Assembly: GCF_015665295.1 (NCBI RefSeq) | Contig: NZ_JADFAJ010000007.1 | Location: 92,228 to 156,227, forward strand | Direction of reading: 5' to 3' | DNA length: 64,000 bases | Source: Maricaulis sp. | Lineage (GTDB): Bacteria; Pseudomonadota; Alphaproteobacteria; Caulobacterales; Maricaulaceae | Shown: positions 38,458-49,312 of the stretch, piece after piece | How positions within the stretch are numbered: position 1 is the stretch's first letter | Layout of the letters: the number at the start of each line of letters is the position of its first letter | The notes under the pieces: generated by a model | Told to the model about the DNA's origin: nothing | The model's database searches: none | The model's input: only the letters and a program-made list of their open reading frames with translations | Position numbers and translations under genes: made by a program

Positions 38458-38900
38458 GGAGTCTCGATAGCCTTGGCAGAGAATTCAGCCTGGACGGCAC
38501 GTTTGCCATCGGCCCAGACCTCGCCCTTGAATTTGAACACGCCGTGACGCGCGGCGGTCACCGTGACCGGCATTCGCAGCAGCATTCCGGGACGAACCGG
38601 CGCCCGGAAACGAACCTTGTCCGCACCCATGAAGAACACGGTCGCGCTGTCCGGGGAGGCGCCGAGTGTCTTGTACATGAGCACGGCACCGGCCTGGGCC
38701 ATGGCCTCGATCATCAGGACGCCGGGCATCACCGGATTTCCGGGGAAATGGCCCGGGAAGAACGGCTCGTTGAAGGTCACGCCCTTGATGCCCACAATCG
38801 ATTGGCCGGCGACGTAATCTTCCGCAGCATCAATCAGCAAGAAGGGGTAGCGATGCGGAAGCAGGGTCTGGATTTCCGCGTTTTCGATGCGTTCTGACAC
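38454..38900 (-). CDS. fabZ: (3R)-hydroxyacyl-ACP dehydratase
   Basis: 148 residues. [12 protein letters not shown] near the start, then [13 protein letters not shown] with the catalytic His and the Glu in M-I-E-A-M-A-Q. It dehydrates beta-hydroxyacyl-ACP in fatty acid elongation and competes with LpxA/LpxD for hydroxyacyl-ACP, which explains its usual place between them. Confidence 0.97.
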   Translation of the reverse strand: MSERIENAEIQTLLPHRYPFLLIDAAEDYVAGQSIVGIKGVTFNEPFFPGHFPGNPVMPGVLMIEAMAQAGAVLMYKTLGASPDSATVFFMGADKVRFRAPVRPGMLLRMPVTVTAARHGVFKFKGEVWADGKRAVQAEFSAKAIETP

Positions 38901-38905
38901 GCTTT

Positions 38906-39940
38906 TCAGCCTTTCTTCGAGGGCTTTTTGCCGGACTTCACCAGCCGGCGGAGCTCTGCCAGCTCTCGCATGTGCTGGCGCAGGGGCTGGGCCGGATTGC
39001 CAACCCAGAACTCTCCGGCAGGTACGTTGCGTGACGCTGCCGAATTGGCGCCCACAGTCGCTCCCTCACCGATCCGGACATGATCATAAACCCCCACGCG
39101 GCCCGCGAGAACCGCGCGGTCACCGATCACGGCGCTGCCAGCCAGCCCGGTATAGCCCGCCATCACCACCTGGGCACCGATGCGGGAGTTATGGGCGACA
39201 TGACAGAGATTATCGAGCTTGCTGCCATCGCCGATCAGGGTCGCGCCAAACAGGCCGCGATCAATCGCCGTATTGGCACCAATGGTGACGTCCCGACCGA
39301 TCACTACGCTCCCCAAGTGCAGGATATCAGTGTTAATTCCATCAGATATTGCAACGCCAAAGCCATCCTCGCCAATCACGGCTCCCGCAAGAATGTTGCA
39401 GCCTTCGCCAAGATCTGTGCACAGAAGGCTGACCCGTGCGGCCAGGCGGGTGCCGGCGCCAAGCCGGCAGCCCGGTCCGATGACGCTGTGCGGCCCGATC
39501 ACACATTCCGCGCCGATAACAGCCCCCTCACCGATCACGACCCCCGCGGCGAGCCGCGCGCTGGCGTCAATCCGGGCATTCGGATGGATGAAAGTGTCCG
39601 GCTCGAAGCCGCGCAAGGCGAACAGGTGCGGCAGCACCCGTGCGAAGCCTGTGCGGGGCGCCGTGTGGACAAGCACCCGGGCGCCCAGTCCCGCCGCCGC
39701 CTCGGCGGCGTCTGCGGCACAGAGAATGGCTACACCGTTGAGCGCACCCGACGGCGCGCCGGCGAAATGCTTGCCTGTTTCAGCATAGCACAGTGTACCA
39801 GCCCCACCCTCGCCGAGCGGGGCAACATGCGTGACCTGCGCGCCGGCGTCCGCAGAATCAGAAATCGCCGCACCCGAAAGCGCGGCGATCTCTTGCAGGG
39901 TCAGCGGGCCAAGCCGATCGTAGAAACGCGGATCCGCCAC
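38906..39940 (-). CDS. lpxD: UDP-3-O-acylglucosamine N-acyltransferase
   Basis: 344 residues: an N-terminal uridine-binding domain (L-G-P-L-T-L-Q-E-I-A-A-L-S-G-A) and a hexapeptide-repeat beta-helix (G-E-G-A-V-I-G-A, G-E-D-G-F-G, H-N-S-R-I-G-A-Q). The conserved H-V-A-H-N-S-R-I-G provides the catalytic His. It adds the second hydroxyacyl chain in lipid A synthesis. The last ~20 residues are Lys-rich (K-S-G-K-K-P-S-K-K-G). It lies 5 bp before fabZ. Confidence 0.96.
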   Translation of the reverse strand: MADPRFYDRLGPLTLQEIAALSGAAISDSADAGAQVTHVAPLGEGGAGTLCYAETGKHFAGAPSGALNGVAILCAADAAEAAAGLGARVLVHTAPRTGFARVLPHLFALRGFEPDTFIHPNARIDASARLAAGVVIGEGAVIGAECVIGPHSVIGPGCRLGAGTRLAARVSLLCTDLGEGCNILAGAVIGEDGFGVAISDGINTDILHLGSVVIGRDVTIGANTAIDRGLFGATLIGDGSKLDNLCHVAHNSRIGAQVVMAGYTGLAGSAVIGDRAVLAGRVGVYDHVRIGEGATVGANSAASRNVPAGEFWVGNPAQPLRQHMRELAELRRLVKSGKKPSKKG

Positions 39941-39962
39941 ACTCTCCCCCCTGATAGTCTCT

Positions 39963-40553
39963 TTATTGCTGGCGCTGTTGGCCGGCGCCTTCCTGCGGCA
40001 GCCGCACGCGCGTCACCGGAACGGTGGGCAGGCGCTGGTCGAGCAGGGCAATCACCGAATCGGAAATGTCCGTGTCCGGAGCCGCGAAGACGAGGTTCGA
40101 CCGATCAACCAGGATGTCGATGCCCTGAGCAGCGACAACTTCCTCGAGGATCGGACCAAGGGCCTCATAGACCGGACGCATCGCCTGACGCTCTGTCTGG
40201 ACGATTTCCTGCTGTCGGGCGCGGCGCGTGACTTCGAACTGCTGGGCCTGCTGGTTCAGCGTCTGGATACGGCTCATCAGGTCCGGGCGTTCCTGGATCG
40301 CCTGCTGCGTCATCGACGCGGTCTCGGCGTTCAGGCGCTCGGTTTCCTGCTGGATCGGCTGGCTCATGGCCTGGAGTTCGGAGTCAATTTCCTGTGCGAT
40401 TTCCTGCATGCGGGCTGCGATGTGCAAACCGGCAGCGCTTTCACGCAGGACGCGCTCCTCATTGAGCACAGCAATATTCGTCTGTGCCATCGCGGGTGCC
40501 GCGATACCGATCACAAGGACCGGAAGGAGCAGAAGAGTTTTAAGCAGTTTCAT
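39963..40553 (-). CDS. skp: Periplasmic chaperone Skp/OmpH
   Basis: 196 residues with a Sec signal peptide cleaved near residue 23 (A-P-A-M-A-Q). The mature part begins T-N-I-A-V-L-N-E-E-R-V-L, then has a long, Gln/Glu-rich helical hairpin (about 40-150) and a short C-terminal beta part. Skp holds unfolded outer membrane proteins for BamA. It lies 4 bp after bamA, the conserved arrangement. The start at 40553 is fixed by the signal peptide. Confidence 0.9.
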   Translation of the reverse strand: MKLLKTLLLLPVLVIGIAAPAMAQTNIAVLNEERVLRESAAGLHIAARMQEIAQEIDSELQAMSQPIQQETERLNAETASMTQQAIQERPDLMSRIQTLNQQAQQFEVTRRARQQEIVQTERQAMRPVYEALGPILEEVVAAQGIDILVDRSNLVFAAPDTDISDSVIALLDQRLPTVPVTRVRLPQEGAGQQRQQ

Positions 40554-40557
40554 AGTT

Positions 40558-42945
40558 TTAGAACCCTGTTCGCGTGCTGAACCGGAAGAATTCGGCCCTG
40601 TCATAGTCTTCACGGATGAAGGCCTGTGCAAAGTCGAACCTCACTGGTCCGAATGGTGAATCCCAGAAGATGCTCAGGCCTGCCGACGCGCGAAGCGCCA
40701 AATCATCAACCGTGAACACCGCGTTTGTTCCCTCGTCTACCTGGTCAGCAGAATCCAGCATGCCAAGCGTGCCGAACTCCGTGAACAGGCTGCCTCTCAC
40801 CCCGTATTGCTCGGGCAAACCGAGCGGGAATGAGACTTCCAGTGCACCCACTGCATAAAGCCTGCCACCCAGGGCATCACCCCGGATCAGCTCACCGGTA
40901 TTGGTGTCGCGCGACACAGCGCGCGGACCGATACCGGCGACTTCAAAGCCGCGGAAGGAGTTGCCGCCCTTGAAGAAGCGATCATTGATCCGGACCGAGT
41001 CGCCACCCCAGGGCAGGACAAACCCGCCATTCATCGTGAAGCTGGCCACCACGTCATTGCCCAGAATGCCCGGGAAGAATGGCCGATAGATGGCGCCGTT
41101 GAACTCGGAGCGGACATAACGCACATCGCCGCCAATGCCGGCAAAACCCTGCGTGAACTGCAGGCGATAGCCGCGGCTGGGCTCGATGGGATCATTCAGT
41201 CGCGAGAAGTTGAGCGTATAGGTCATCACCGACGTCGCACGGCTGCCCGCCTGGTTGAGCAGGGCCGACGAGGCCGAAGAGAACACCAGGACGTTATCGG
41301 TCCGATAGGTGTAGCCAAGTTGCAGATTGGTCGATGCGGTGACCGGGAAACCCAGACGCAGGCTGGCGCCGGTGGATTCCGTCTGGAACGACGCCTCGGA
41401 AAGGAAGTCGGAATTGACCCGGAACAGGTCGAAGCCGGCAGCGAGGTTTCGATCCAGGAAGCGCGGCTCGGTGAAGCGGATATCCAGCGATTCCCGGTTT
41501 GACGACGCGGAAATTCGGAAACGCAGGAACTGGCCGCGGCCCCGCAGGTTGCGCTCGGAAATCGAAAGGTCGATCAGGAAGGCATCGGTCGACGAGAAAC
41601 CGGCGCCGAAGGCAAGCTCGCCGGTTGGCTGTTCCGTCACCGCGACGTTGACGCGGGCCCTGTCCGGAGCAGACCCGGGCGTTTCCTCGACTTCGACTTC
41701 CTCGAAGAAGCCCAGACGCCGGATATTGTTGCGCGACCGGTCGATCAGGACCTGGTTGAAGGCGTCGCCCTCGACGATGTCGAGTTCGCGACGGATAACC
41801 TGGTCGAGCGTGCGCGTATTGCCGGCAATGTCGATGCGTTCGATGTAAACGCGCGGCCCCTCGTCGATGACGAATTCCACGTCAACGGTCCGGTCCTCAC
41901 GATTGCGCTGCGACAGAGGGCGGATATTGACGAAGGCGTAGCCCGAGGCGCCGGCCGAGAAAGTGAGCGCATCGATACTGTCCTCGATGAGCTGGCCCTG
42001 GAAGAGATCACCTTGCTGAACCGGCAGGATTGCCTGGAGAAACTCCGGGTTGAGATCCGGAATTTCCGTCCGCACGGTCACTTCACCGAAATTATAGACC
42101 TCACCCTCATCAAGCGTGATGGTGATGTAGAAGTCGCGCTGATCCGGTGTCAGCTCGGCCACAGCCGACAGGACGCGGAAGTTGGCATAGCCCTGGTTGG
42201 AATAGAACTGCCGCAGAAGCTCGCGATCATATTCCAGGCGGTCGGGATCATAATTGTCGTTCGACGAGAAGAAGCGCCACCAACGCGATTCGCGCGTCAC
42301 CAGCTCGCGACGCAAACGGCGGTCGGAGAAGCTCTCATTGCCGATGAAATTGATGCGGCGGACGCCGGTAACCGGCCCTTCGGAAATCTCGAAAATGAGG
42401 TCGACGCGATTCTGAGGCTGTTCGACGATTTTCGGCGTCACCGTGGCCGCGAAGCGACCCGAACGGCGATAGACCTCGATAATGCGTTGCACATCCGACT
42501 GCACCCGCGAGCGCGTGAAGATGGCGCGCGGCTGGGCCTGGATCTCGTCGGTGATCTTCTCGTCATCGATCGCGCCGTTTCCCTCGAGGATGACGCGGTT
42601 GATGATCGGGTTTTCCTGGACCCGGACGATCACGACCTCGCCGCGATCCTCCATCTGCACGTCCGAGAACAGGCCGGTTGCCATCAGGGTCTGGATGGAC
42701 AGGTTGACCAGGCGGGAATCGAAAGGCTGTCCCGGCTGCAGGAGAAGGTAGGACAGCACCGTGTCGACTTCGACGCGCTGATTACCCTCAACGAGGATTT
42801 GCCGGATGGTCGGAGCCGCCGCGGGCGCCTGCACCGCTGGCTGGGTCGTCGCGGGAACTTCCGCACCCGATTGTTGTGCCGAGGCTATAGCCGACACAGT
42901 CACAGTCATCAGGGCTGCGAACAGCACACGCAGAACACTCGCCAT
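40558..42945 (-). CDS. bamA: Outer membrane protein assembly factor BamA
   Basis: 795 residues: a signal peptide, five POTRA domains (about 43-395; I-R-Q-I-L-V-E-G-N-Q-R-V-E marks the first), then a 16-strand Omp85 barrel ending in ...R-F-S-T-R-T-G-F, with the usual C-terminal Phe. The V-R-G-F/Y-type lid motif appears as S-F-R-G-F-E. BamA inserts beta-barrel proteins into the outer membrane. It is followed by skp and preceded by rseP, all on one strand. Confidence 0.97.
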   Translation of the reverse strand: MASVLRVLFAALMTVTVSAIASAQQSGAEVPATTQPAVQAPAAAPTIRQILVEGNQRVEVDTVLSYLLLQPGQPFDSRLVNLSIQTLMATGLFSDVQMEDRGEVVIVRVQENPIINRVILEGNGAIDDEKITDEIQAQPRAIFTRSRVQSDVQRIIEVYRRSGRFAATVTPKIVEQPQNRVDLIFEISEGPVTGVRRINFIGNESFSDRRLRRELVTRESRWWRFFSSNDNYDPDRLEYDRELLRQFYSNQGYANFRVLSAVAELTPDQRDFYITITLDEGEVYNFGEVTVRTEIPDLNPEFLQAILPVQQGDLFQGQLIEDSIDALTFSAGASGYAFVNIRPLSQRNREDRTVDVEFVIDEGPRVYIERIDIAGNTRTLDQVIRRELDIVEGDAFNQVLIDRSRNNIRRLGFFEEVEVEETPGSAPDRARVNVAVTEQPTGELAFGAGFSSTDAFLIDLSISERNLRGRGQFLRFRISASSNRESLDIRFTEPRFLDRNLAAGFDLFRVNSDFLSEASFQTESTGASLRLGFPVTASTNLQLGYTYRTDNVLVFSSASSALLNQAGSRATSVMTYTLNFSRLNDPIEPSRGYRLQFTQGFAGIGGDVRYVRSEFNGAIYRPFFPGILGNDVVASFTMNGGFVLPWGGDSVRINDRFFKGGNSFRGFEVAGIGPRAVSRDTNTGELIRGDALGGRLYAVGALEVSFPLGLPEQYGVRGSLFTEFGTLGMLDSADQVDEGTNAVFTVDDLALRASAGLSIFWDSPFGPVRFDFAQAFIREDYDRAEFFRFSTRTGF

Positions 42946-42983
42946 GGAAGATCGCCGCTTGCTGGGCCCGGTCAGAAGGTTCG

Positions 42984-44162
42984 TCAGAACATCTGGCCGA
43001 GCAAATAATTCAGGTCATTCCAGGTCGCTACAAGCATCAAACCGAGCACGAAAACAAGCCCCACCCGGAAACCGAGTGCCTGTGCCTTCATGCTCAGTGG
43101 ACGCCGCGCCACCGCTTCATAGGCGTAATACACCAAATGCCCGCCGTCGAGGATGGGTATCGGTAGAAGATTGACCAATCCCAGTCCGACCGAAAGAAAA
43201 CCGGCCAGATTGATCAGATTGACCAGCAGCAAGAACGCGCTCTCGGCCGCCGTTCCACCTGCCTCCACACTCGCGCTCGCGGTCTGGCCGGCGGCGGTGG
43301 CGATCCCGACGGGACCGTTGAGCAGTTCTGCAGAAACCCGCCCCGTCACCACGCGTGAGACATAGCGTGCGGTCATGGAAACGGCCGCCCAGGTCCGGTC
43401 CACACCCTGTCCGAGCGCTTCGACGGGGTTATACTGGTCGCGCAGCGCCGGGCCGGCCTGCGACCCCAGACCGATACGCCCCAGTGTCCGGGTGCCGCCA
43501 AACTGGTCTTCGATCCGTTCGCCGCGCGGAGCCGCCAGGATCACGAGGGTGGCGCCATCGCGCTCGACTTCAAAGCGCAGCGCCTCGCCCGGACGCCATA
43601 CGACTTCAGTGATGATGTCCTGGAAGGTGTCGATCCGGTTGTCATTGATCGCCAGGATCCGGTCGCCGACCTCGAAACCAGCCGCCTCACCGACACCGCC
43701 CTCAACCACGCTGCCGACGATGGGGAGCTGGTAGGGCTGGCTGCCAAAGGTCAGCGCGATCGAGGCAAAAATGAAAATCGCCAGGATGAAGTTCGCGATC
43801 GGGCCGGCAGCCGTGATGAAGGCGCGCTGCCAGATCGGCTTGAAATGATAACAGCGGTCAGCCGCCTCCCCCATGTCGCGACGAAGCTGCTCCAGCTTGT
43901 CGGCATCCGGTTCGCTGGCCGCCCCGGCATCGCCGAGAAACTTCACATAACCGCCCAGCGGCAGGGCCGCGACGCGCCACACCGTGCCGCGCTTGTCCCG
44001 CCACGAGAACAGGGTCGGTCCAAAGCCCATCGAGAAGGCTTCCGCATGCACGCCGCAGAAACGCCCCGCCCAATAGTGCCCAAGCTCATGAATCACGACG
44101 ACAATCGAGATCAGGAAGACAAAGGAGAATATGGTCAGGAAGCCGCTGCCGATCAGGTCCAT
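42984..44162 (-). CDS. rseP: Site-2 intramembrane protease RseP
   Basis: 392 residues. H-E-L-G-H (25-29) in the first TM segment and L-D-G-G-H in N-L-L-P-I-P-I-L-D-G-G-H near residue 330 make the zinc site. One PDZ domain (about 130-200, G-F-E-V-G-D-R-I-L-A-I-N-D) lies between. It cleaves membrane-bound anti-sigma factors or signal peptides. It is 38 bp upstream of bamA and 16 bp downstream of dxr. Confidence 0.95.
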   Translation of the reverse strand: MDLIGSGFLTIFSFVFLISIVVVIHELGHYWAGRFCGVHAEAFSMGFGPTLFSWRDKRGTVWRVAALPLGGYVKFLGDAGAASEPDADKLEQLRRDMGEAADRCYHFKPIWQRAFITAAGPIANFILAIFIFASIALTFGSQPYQLPIVGSVVEGGVGEAAGFEVGDRILAINDNRIDTFQDIITEVVWRPGEALRFEVERDGATLVILAAPRGERIEDQFGGTRTLGRIGLGSQAGPALRDQYNPVEALGQGVDRTWAAVSMTARYVSRVVTGRVSAELLNGPVGIATAAGQTASASVEAGGTAAESAFLLLVNLINLAGFLSVGLGLVNLLPIPILDGGHLVYYAYEAVARRPLSMKAQALGFRVGLVFVLGLMLVATWNDLNYLLGQMF

Positions 44163-44178
44163 GGAGGATTTGTCCGTT

Positions 44179-45369
44179 TTATGGGTTCGCGTCGCGCTCA
44201 GCCATCAAGTCCCGTGCCATCCGGCGCGCGCGACCATCAATGGCGAACACATCTTCAAAAGCGGTTAGCGCGTGTGGCATGTCATCATCGGACAGGCTGC
44301 GCTCGAGAACCTCTTCAACGCTTGCGGCAATGTCAAGGAAGCCTATGCGATCCGCCAGGAAGGCCTCGACCGCAATCTCGTTGGCCGCATTGAGCACAGC
44401 CGGAGCGATCCCGCCCGCCTCGATCGCCTCACGCGCCAGCCGGATGGCGGGAAACCGGGTCAGGTCCGGCGGCTGGAAGTCGAGACGGCCGATATCGGTC
44501 AGACGCAGGCGCTCGACCGGTGCGGCCATGCGTTGCGGCCAGGCCAGCGCGCTGGCGATGGGCGTGCGCATGTCGGGTGAGCCGAGCTGGGCCAGCAGCG
44601 AACCGTCGGCGTATTCAACGAGGCCATGAATGATGGACTGCGGGTGGACGACCACCTCGACCTGGCTGGATGGCAGGTCGAACAGCCAGCAAGCCTCGAT
44701 AATTTCCAGCCCCTTGTTCATCATTGTGGCGCTGTCGATGCTGATTTTCGCACCCATCTCCCAGGTCGGGTGGGCCAGCGCGTCGGCGCGGCTGGCGGCC
44801 GCCATGCGCGCCCGCGTCGCCTGCCGGAACGGCCCGCCGGACGCGGTCAGCGTAATCGACCGGATCGCTGCGCGCTGGGCCGGATCGAAGACCTGGAACA
44901 CGGCATTGTGTTCACTGTCGACCGGCAACAGGGTCGTCCCGCAGCGCGCCGCCTCGTCCATGAAGAGCGCACCGGCACAGACCAGGCATTCCTTGTTGGC
45001 GAAGGCCAGCGCCCGGCCCTGCCGCAAGGCGGCCAGCGTCGGCTTGAGCCCGGCTGCCCCGACAATGGCTGCCATGGTCCAGTCCGCGTCACGGCCTGCG
45101 GCCTCGCACACGGCGTCCTCGCCGACCCCGATTTCGATATGCGGGTGATCCTTCAGCGCGGCCTGCAAGGCCGGCGCGGCCGCCGGATCGGCGATGGCTA
45201 CGCACTCGGCGTCAAAACGGATCGCCTGCCGGGCCAGCTCGGCGGCGTTGGTCTTGGCCGTCAGCGCCACAACCCGATAGACCCCCGGCTCTGCCCGTCC
45301 GATCAGATCGAGCGTCGCCAGGCCGACCGACCCTGTCGCACCGAGAATTGAAATCCGGCGCGGGCTCAT
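44179..45369 (-). CDS. dxr: 1-deoxy-D-xylulose 5-phosphate reductoisomerase
   Basis: 396 residues. G-A-T-G-S-V-G near the start binds NADPH; S-E-H-N-A-V-F-Q and T-A-S-G-G-P-F-R form the metal and substrate site; L-A-H-P-T-W-x-M-G-A-K-I-S-I-D-S-A-T-M-M is conserved. It makes MEP for isoprenoid synthesis, feeding UppS in the same cluster. Its ATG overlaps the cdsA stop (ATGA), which fixes the start at 45369. Confidence 0.97.
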   Translation of the reverse strand: MSPRRISILGATGSVGLATLDLIGRAEPGVYRVVALTAKTNAAELARQAIRFDAECVAIADPAAAPALQAALKDHPHIEIGVGEDAVCEAAGRDADWTMAAIVGAAGLKPTLAALRQGRALAFANKECLVCAGALFMDEAARCGTTLLPVDSEHNAVFQVFDPAQRAAIRSITLTASGGPFRQATRARMAAASRADALAHPTWEMGAKISIDSATMMNKGLEIIEACWLFDLPSSQVEVVVHPQSIIHGLVEYADGSLLAQLGSPDMRTPIASALAWPQRMAAPVERLRLTDIGRLDFQPPDLTRFPAIRLAREAIEAGGIAPAVLNAANEIAVEAFLADRIGFLDIAASVEEVLERSLSDDDMPHALTAFEDVFAIDGRARRMARDLMAERDANP

Positions 45370-46152
45370 GCGCCGTCCCAACCCAATGGCCAGACCCGGA
45401 TCATGAGCACGGCAAAGATCACCGCCAGCATCAGTGCATCGACCCGGTCCAGCACCCCGCCATGTCCCGGAATCAGCGTACCGGAATCCTTGACCCCGAA
45501 GCTGCGCTTGAAGACCGACATGGCAAGATCACCGCCAACGGAGGCCAGGGCCACAACGATCGCGAAGGGAATGACACGAACCGCTTCAAGTCCGAACAGC
45601 CCCCCCGCAGCCCAGCCGGCCGCCGCACCGGCCAGGATGCCAGCGAGAAACCCTGACCAGGTCTTCTTCGGACTGGCTTGCGGCAGGAGTTTGGGGCCAC
45701 CGATCCAGGTCCCGACCAGATAGGCGACACTGTCGGCGGCCCAGACGATGGCGAAGAGCAGCACAACGGCCTTGAGGCCATGGTCCGGCTCGGCCCGCAT
45801 CGAGGCCAGCAAGGCAGCTGAAAGAGCCACATACAGAACGCCCAGCACTTCACTCGACCAGCCCCGGCGCCAGCGCTCGACGCCGCTGGCCAGCGTTCCT
45901 GCGGCCCCCCATGCCAGGGCATCGAGCACACTGGTCTGACCGGCCAGGAGCACTGTGCCTGACGCGGTCGCACAGGCGATGGCATAGGCCACCGGCGGCG
46001 CTTCGCGATCGGACATGTGTATCCATTCCCACGCCATCGCGGCCGCAAAGGCGGCAACCCAGGCGGTGAAGGCCAGATCGCCGACATAGAGCAGCACGAC
46101 CGCAAGCGGGCCGAGGATCAGGGCTGAGACGAGACGACGCCGGAAAACCGGA

Positions 46153-46169
<17 letters not shown>
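45366..46169 (-). CDS. cdsA: Phosphatidate cytidylyltransferase
   Basis: 267 residues with about six to eight TM segments. The CdsA signature is at the C-terminus: S-V-F-K-R-S-F-G-V-K-D-S-G-T-L-I-P-G-H-G-G-V-L-D-R-V-D. It makes CDP-diacylglycerol for phospholipid synthesis. The start at 46169 is chosen because GGAGG lies five bases upstream; an ATG at 46181 has no such site. It overlaps the end of uppS by 17 bases. Confidence 0.95.
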
Positions 46170-46890
<721 letters not shown>

Positions 46891-46915
46891 TCTTTCGCTC
46901 CGCCAAACGGCATGG

Positions 46916-47476
46916 TTAGACCTGCATGATCTCGTCTTGCTTGGCCTTCAGGCTCTCATCAACGCGCTTGATCGCCTCGTTGGTGAGTTTTTGCACATCT
47001 TCGGAAAAGGCCTTCTGCTCGTCCTCGGACAGGATGCCATCCTTCTCCATCTTTTTCAGCGCGTCCATGCCGTCACGCCGCACATTGCGAACGGCAATGC
47101 GGGCATTCTCGGCATAGCTGCCGGCAAGCTTGGCGATTTCGGCGCGGCGCTCCTCGTTGAGCGGCGGGATCGGAATGCGCAGGAGCTGCCCTTCCATGAC
47201 GGGATTGAGGCCGATGCCGGAATTGCGGATCGCCTTGTCGACAGCGCCGACCATGCTCTTGTCCCAGACCTGCAGGGTAATCATGCGCGGCTCGGGCACA
47301 GAGACATTGCCCAGCTGGTTGATCGGCGTCAGGGCGCCATAAGCCTCGACCTTGATCGGGTCGAGCAGGCCGGCACTGGCACGACCGGTCCGCAGGCCGG
47401 CAAACTCCTTGCGAAGGGACTCGATCGCGCCGTCCATGCGCCGTTTCAGATCGTCTTCGTCATACTCGTCGCTCAT
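46916..47476 (-). CDS. frr: Ribosome recycling factor
   Basis: 186 residues, standard length. [17 protein letters not shown] and P-P-L-N-E-E-R-R and V-R-N-V-R-R-D-G are typical. It splits post-termination ribosomes with EF-G. It lies 22 bp after pyrH, in the conserved rpsB-tsf-pyrH-frr order. Confidence 0.97.
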   Translation of the reverse strand: MSDEYDEDDLKRRMDGAIESLRKEFAGLRTGRASAGLLDPIKVEAYGALTPINQLGNVSVPEPRMITLQVWDKSMVGAVDKAIRNSGIGLNPVMEGQLLRIPIPPLNEERRAEIAKLAGSYAENARIAVRNVRRDGMDALKKMEKDGILSEDEQKAFSEDVQKLTNEAIKRVDESLKAKQDEIMQV

Positions 47477-47498
47477 GGTGTTCTTGCTCTTTCCTGGT

Positions 47499-48290
47499 TC
47501 AGTCGGCTGACGCGTCGGTTTTCATCTTGCCGATCATCGTGCACAGGCCCTCCCCGGCCAGCACACGAGCAAGACCATTGGTCTTGTGAATATCGAACAC
47601 GACAATCGGTATCGCATTTTCACGCATCAGCGTCACCGCCGAGGCGTCCATGACTTTCAGGTCACGGGTCAGCACGTCGAGATAATCTAGCTGGTCGTAG
47701 CGCTCGGCATCCGGGTTGGTACGCGGATCAGCGGAATACACGCCGTCGACCTGTGTGCCCTTCAACAGCGCATCGCAGCCCATCTCGGCGGCGCGCAGGG
47801 CGGCCGCCGTATCGGTGGTGAAGAAGGGATTGCCCGTGCCGGCCGCAAAGATCACGACGCGACCCTTTTCCATGTGTCGCGTGGCGCGGCGGCGGATATA
47901 GGGTTCGCACACCGTGGTCATGGGAATGGCCGACTGGACGCGGGTCTGGACGCCGATGCGCTCCAGCGCGGTCTGCATCGCCAGCGCGTTCATGACGGTG
48001 GCCAGCATGCCCATATAGTCGGCCGCGGCACGGTCCATGCCCTTGGCGGCGCCGGACAGGCCGCGGAAGATGTTGCCACCGCCGATGACGAGGCACATCT
48101 CGGTACCGCCTGAGACCGCGGCTGCGACTTCGCGCGCAATCCGGTCAGCCGTATCGATATCGATACCGTAATTCTGGTTGCCCATGAGGGCTTCACCAGA
48201 AACTTTCAGCAGTACGCGCCGGAATTTCGGCGCGCCCGCCTGGCCATCAGCCGGCCCGGATACAGAGGAATCAGTCACGGCGTGCAGCAT
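47499..48290 (-). CDS. pyrH: Uridylate kinase
   Basis: 263 residues, hexameric UMP kinase: [23 protein letters not shown] and the [19 protein letters not shown] block. It phosphorylates UMP. The start is uncertain: ATG at 48290 and GTG at 48278 both lack a Shine-Dalgarno. The ATG directly follows the T-rich tail of a strong hairpin (48296-48325). The first ~25 residues are a Ser/Gly/Ala-rich extension before the conserved core. Confidence 0.94.
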   Translation of the reverse strand: MLHAVTDSSVSGPADGQAGAPKFRRVLLKVSGEALMGNQNYGIDIDTADRIAREVAAAVSGGTEMCLVIGGGNIFRGLSGAAKGMDRAAADYMGMLATVMNALAMQTALERIGVQTRVQSAIPMTTVCEPYIRRRATRHMEKGRVVIFAAGTGNPFFTTDTAAALRAAEMGCDALLKGTQVDGVYSADPRTNPDAERYDQLDYLDVLTRDLKVMDASAVTLMRENAIPIVVFDIHKTNGLARVLAGEGLCTMIGKMKTDASAD

Positions 48291-48325
48291 ATAGAAAGCG
48301 GCGGCGCTGGAAAGCGCCGCCGCTT
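48291..48325 (-). terminator. Intrinsic-terminator hairpin between tsf and pyrH
   Basis: On the minus strand AAGCGGCGGCGCT, loop TTCC, AGCGCCGCCGCTT then TCTAT. The 13-bp stem is perfect and is followed by a moderately T-rich run that leads straight into the pyrH ATG. It lies 14 bp after the tsf stop, so it probably ends or attenuates the rpsB-tsf transcript. Confidence 0.8.
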
Positions 48326-48339
48326 GTTGTTGATGAGGA

Positions 48340-49278
48340 TCAGGACTGGCCGGAAGCAGCGGCGACTTCGGCCGCAAAATCCTCTTCCGGACCCTTCTCG
48401 ACGCCTTCACCCAGAGCCATGCGGACAAAGCCCGTAATGGTCACCGGTGCGCCGACATCCTTGGCCGCGGCTTCGAGGACCTGTTCGATCGTCGAATCCG
48501 GATCCATCACGAAAGCCTGCTTCAGCAGCACGACTTCCTCATAGAATTTGCGCATGCGCCCCTCGACCATCTTCTCGACGATCGCTTCCGGCTTGCCGGA
48601 CTGACGGGCCTGGTCGGCGAAGACTTCGCGTTCCTTGTCTGCAATCGCACTGTCGACACCGTCGACATCGACAGAGACGGCCACGGCCGGCGAGCCGGCA
48701 GCCACATGCATGGCAATCTTGCGGCCCAGCTCGGCAAGCTTGGCCGTGTCACCGTCCGACTTGAGACCGACGAGCACGCCGATGGCGCCCATGTCGGCGG
48801 CCGCCGGATTATGGACATAGGACGCAACCACACCCGGCTCGGCGACGACGACGGCAGCACGGCGCAGGGCCATGTTCTCACCGATCGTCGCGATCAGATT
48901 GGTCATGTGATCTTCAACCGTGGAACCGGACGCCAGCGTCGCAGCCTTGATCTCGGCAACATCGCCGGAACCGCCAATGGCGAGAGCGGCGATTTCCTTG
49001 ACGGCGGCCTGGAACTTTTCGTTCCGGGCCACGAAGTCGGTTTCCGAGTTCACTTCAACCACAGCACCCTTGCCACCATCGGTGGCAACGGCGACCAGGC
49101 CTTCAGCGGCGACGCGATCAGCCTTCTTGGCAGCCTTGGACAGGCCTTTCTTGCGCAGCCAGTCAACAGCGGCTTCAAAGTCGCCGTCGTTTTCACTCAG
49201 CGCCTTTTTGCAGTCCATCATGCCTACGCCGGTTTTTTCGCGCAGTTCCTTCACGAGAGCAGCGGTAATGGCAGCCAT
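48340..49278 (-). CDS. tsf: Elongation factor Ts
   Basis: 312 residues. [20 protein letters not shown] near the start is the EF-Ts signature; [12 protein letters not shown] also fits. It exchanges GDP on EF-Tu. AGGAG is eight bases before the ATG at 49278. It lies 34 bp after rpsB. Confidence 0.97.
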   Translation of the reverse strand: MAAITAALVKELREKTGVGMMDCKKALSENDGDFEAAVDWLRKKGLSKAAKKADRVAAEGLVAVATDGGKGAVVEVNSETDFVARNEKFQAAVKEIAALAIGGSGDVAEIKAATLASGSTVEDHMTNLIATIGENMALRRAAVVVAEPGVVASYVHNPAAADMGAIGVLVGLKSDGDTAKLAELGRKIAMHVAAGSPAVAVSVDVDGVDSAIADKEREVFADQARQSGKPEAIVEKMVEGRMRKFYEEVVLLKQAFVMDPDSTIEQVLEAAAKDVGAPVTITGFVRMALGEGVEKGPEEDFAAEVAAASGQS

Positions 49279-49312
49279 CGGTTTCTCCTGAATTTCGCTT
49301 TGGATCGAAACG

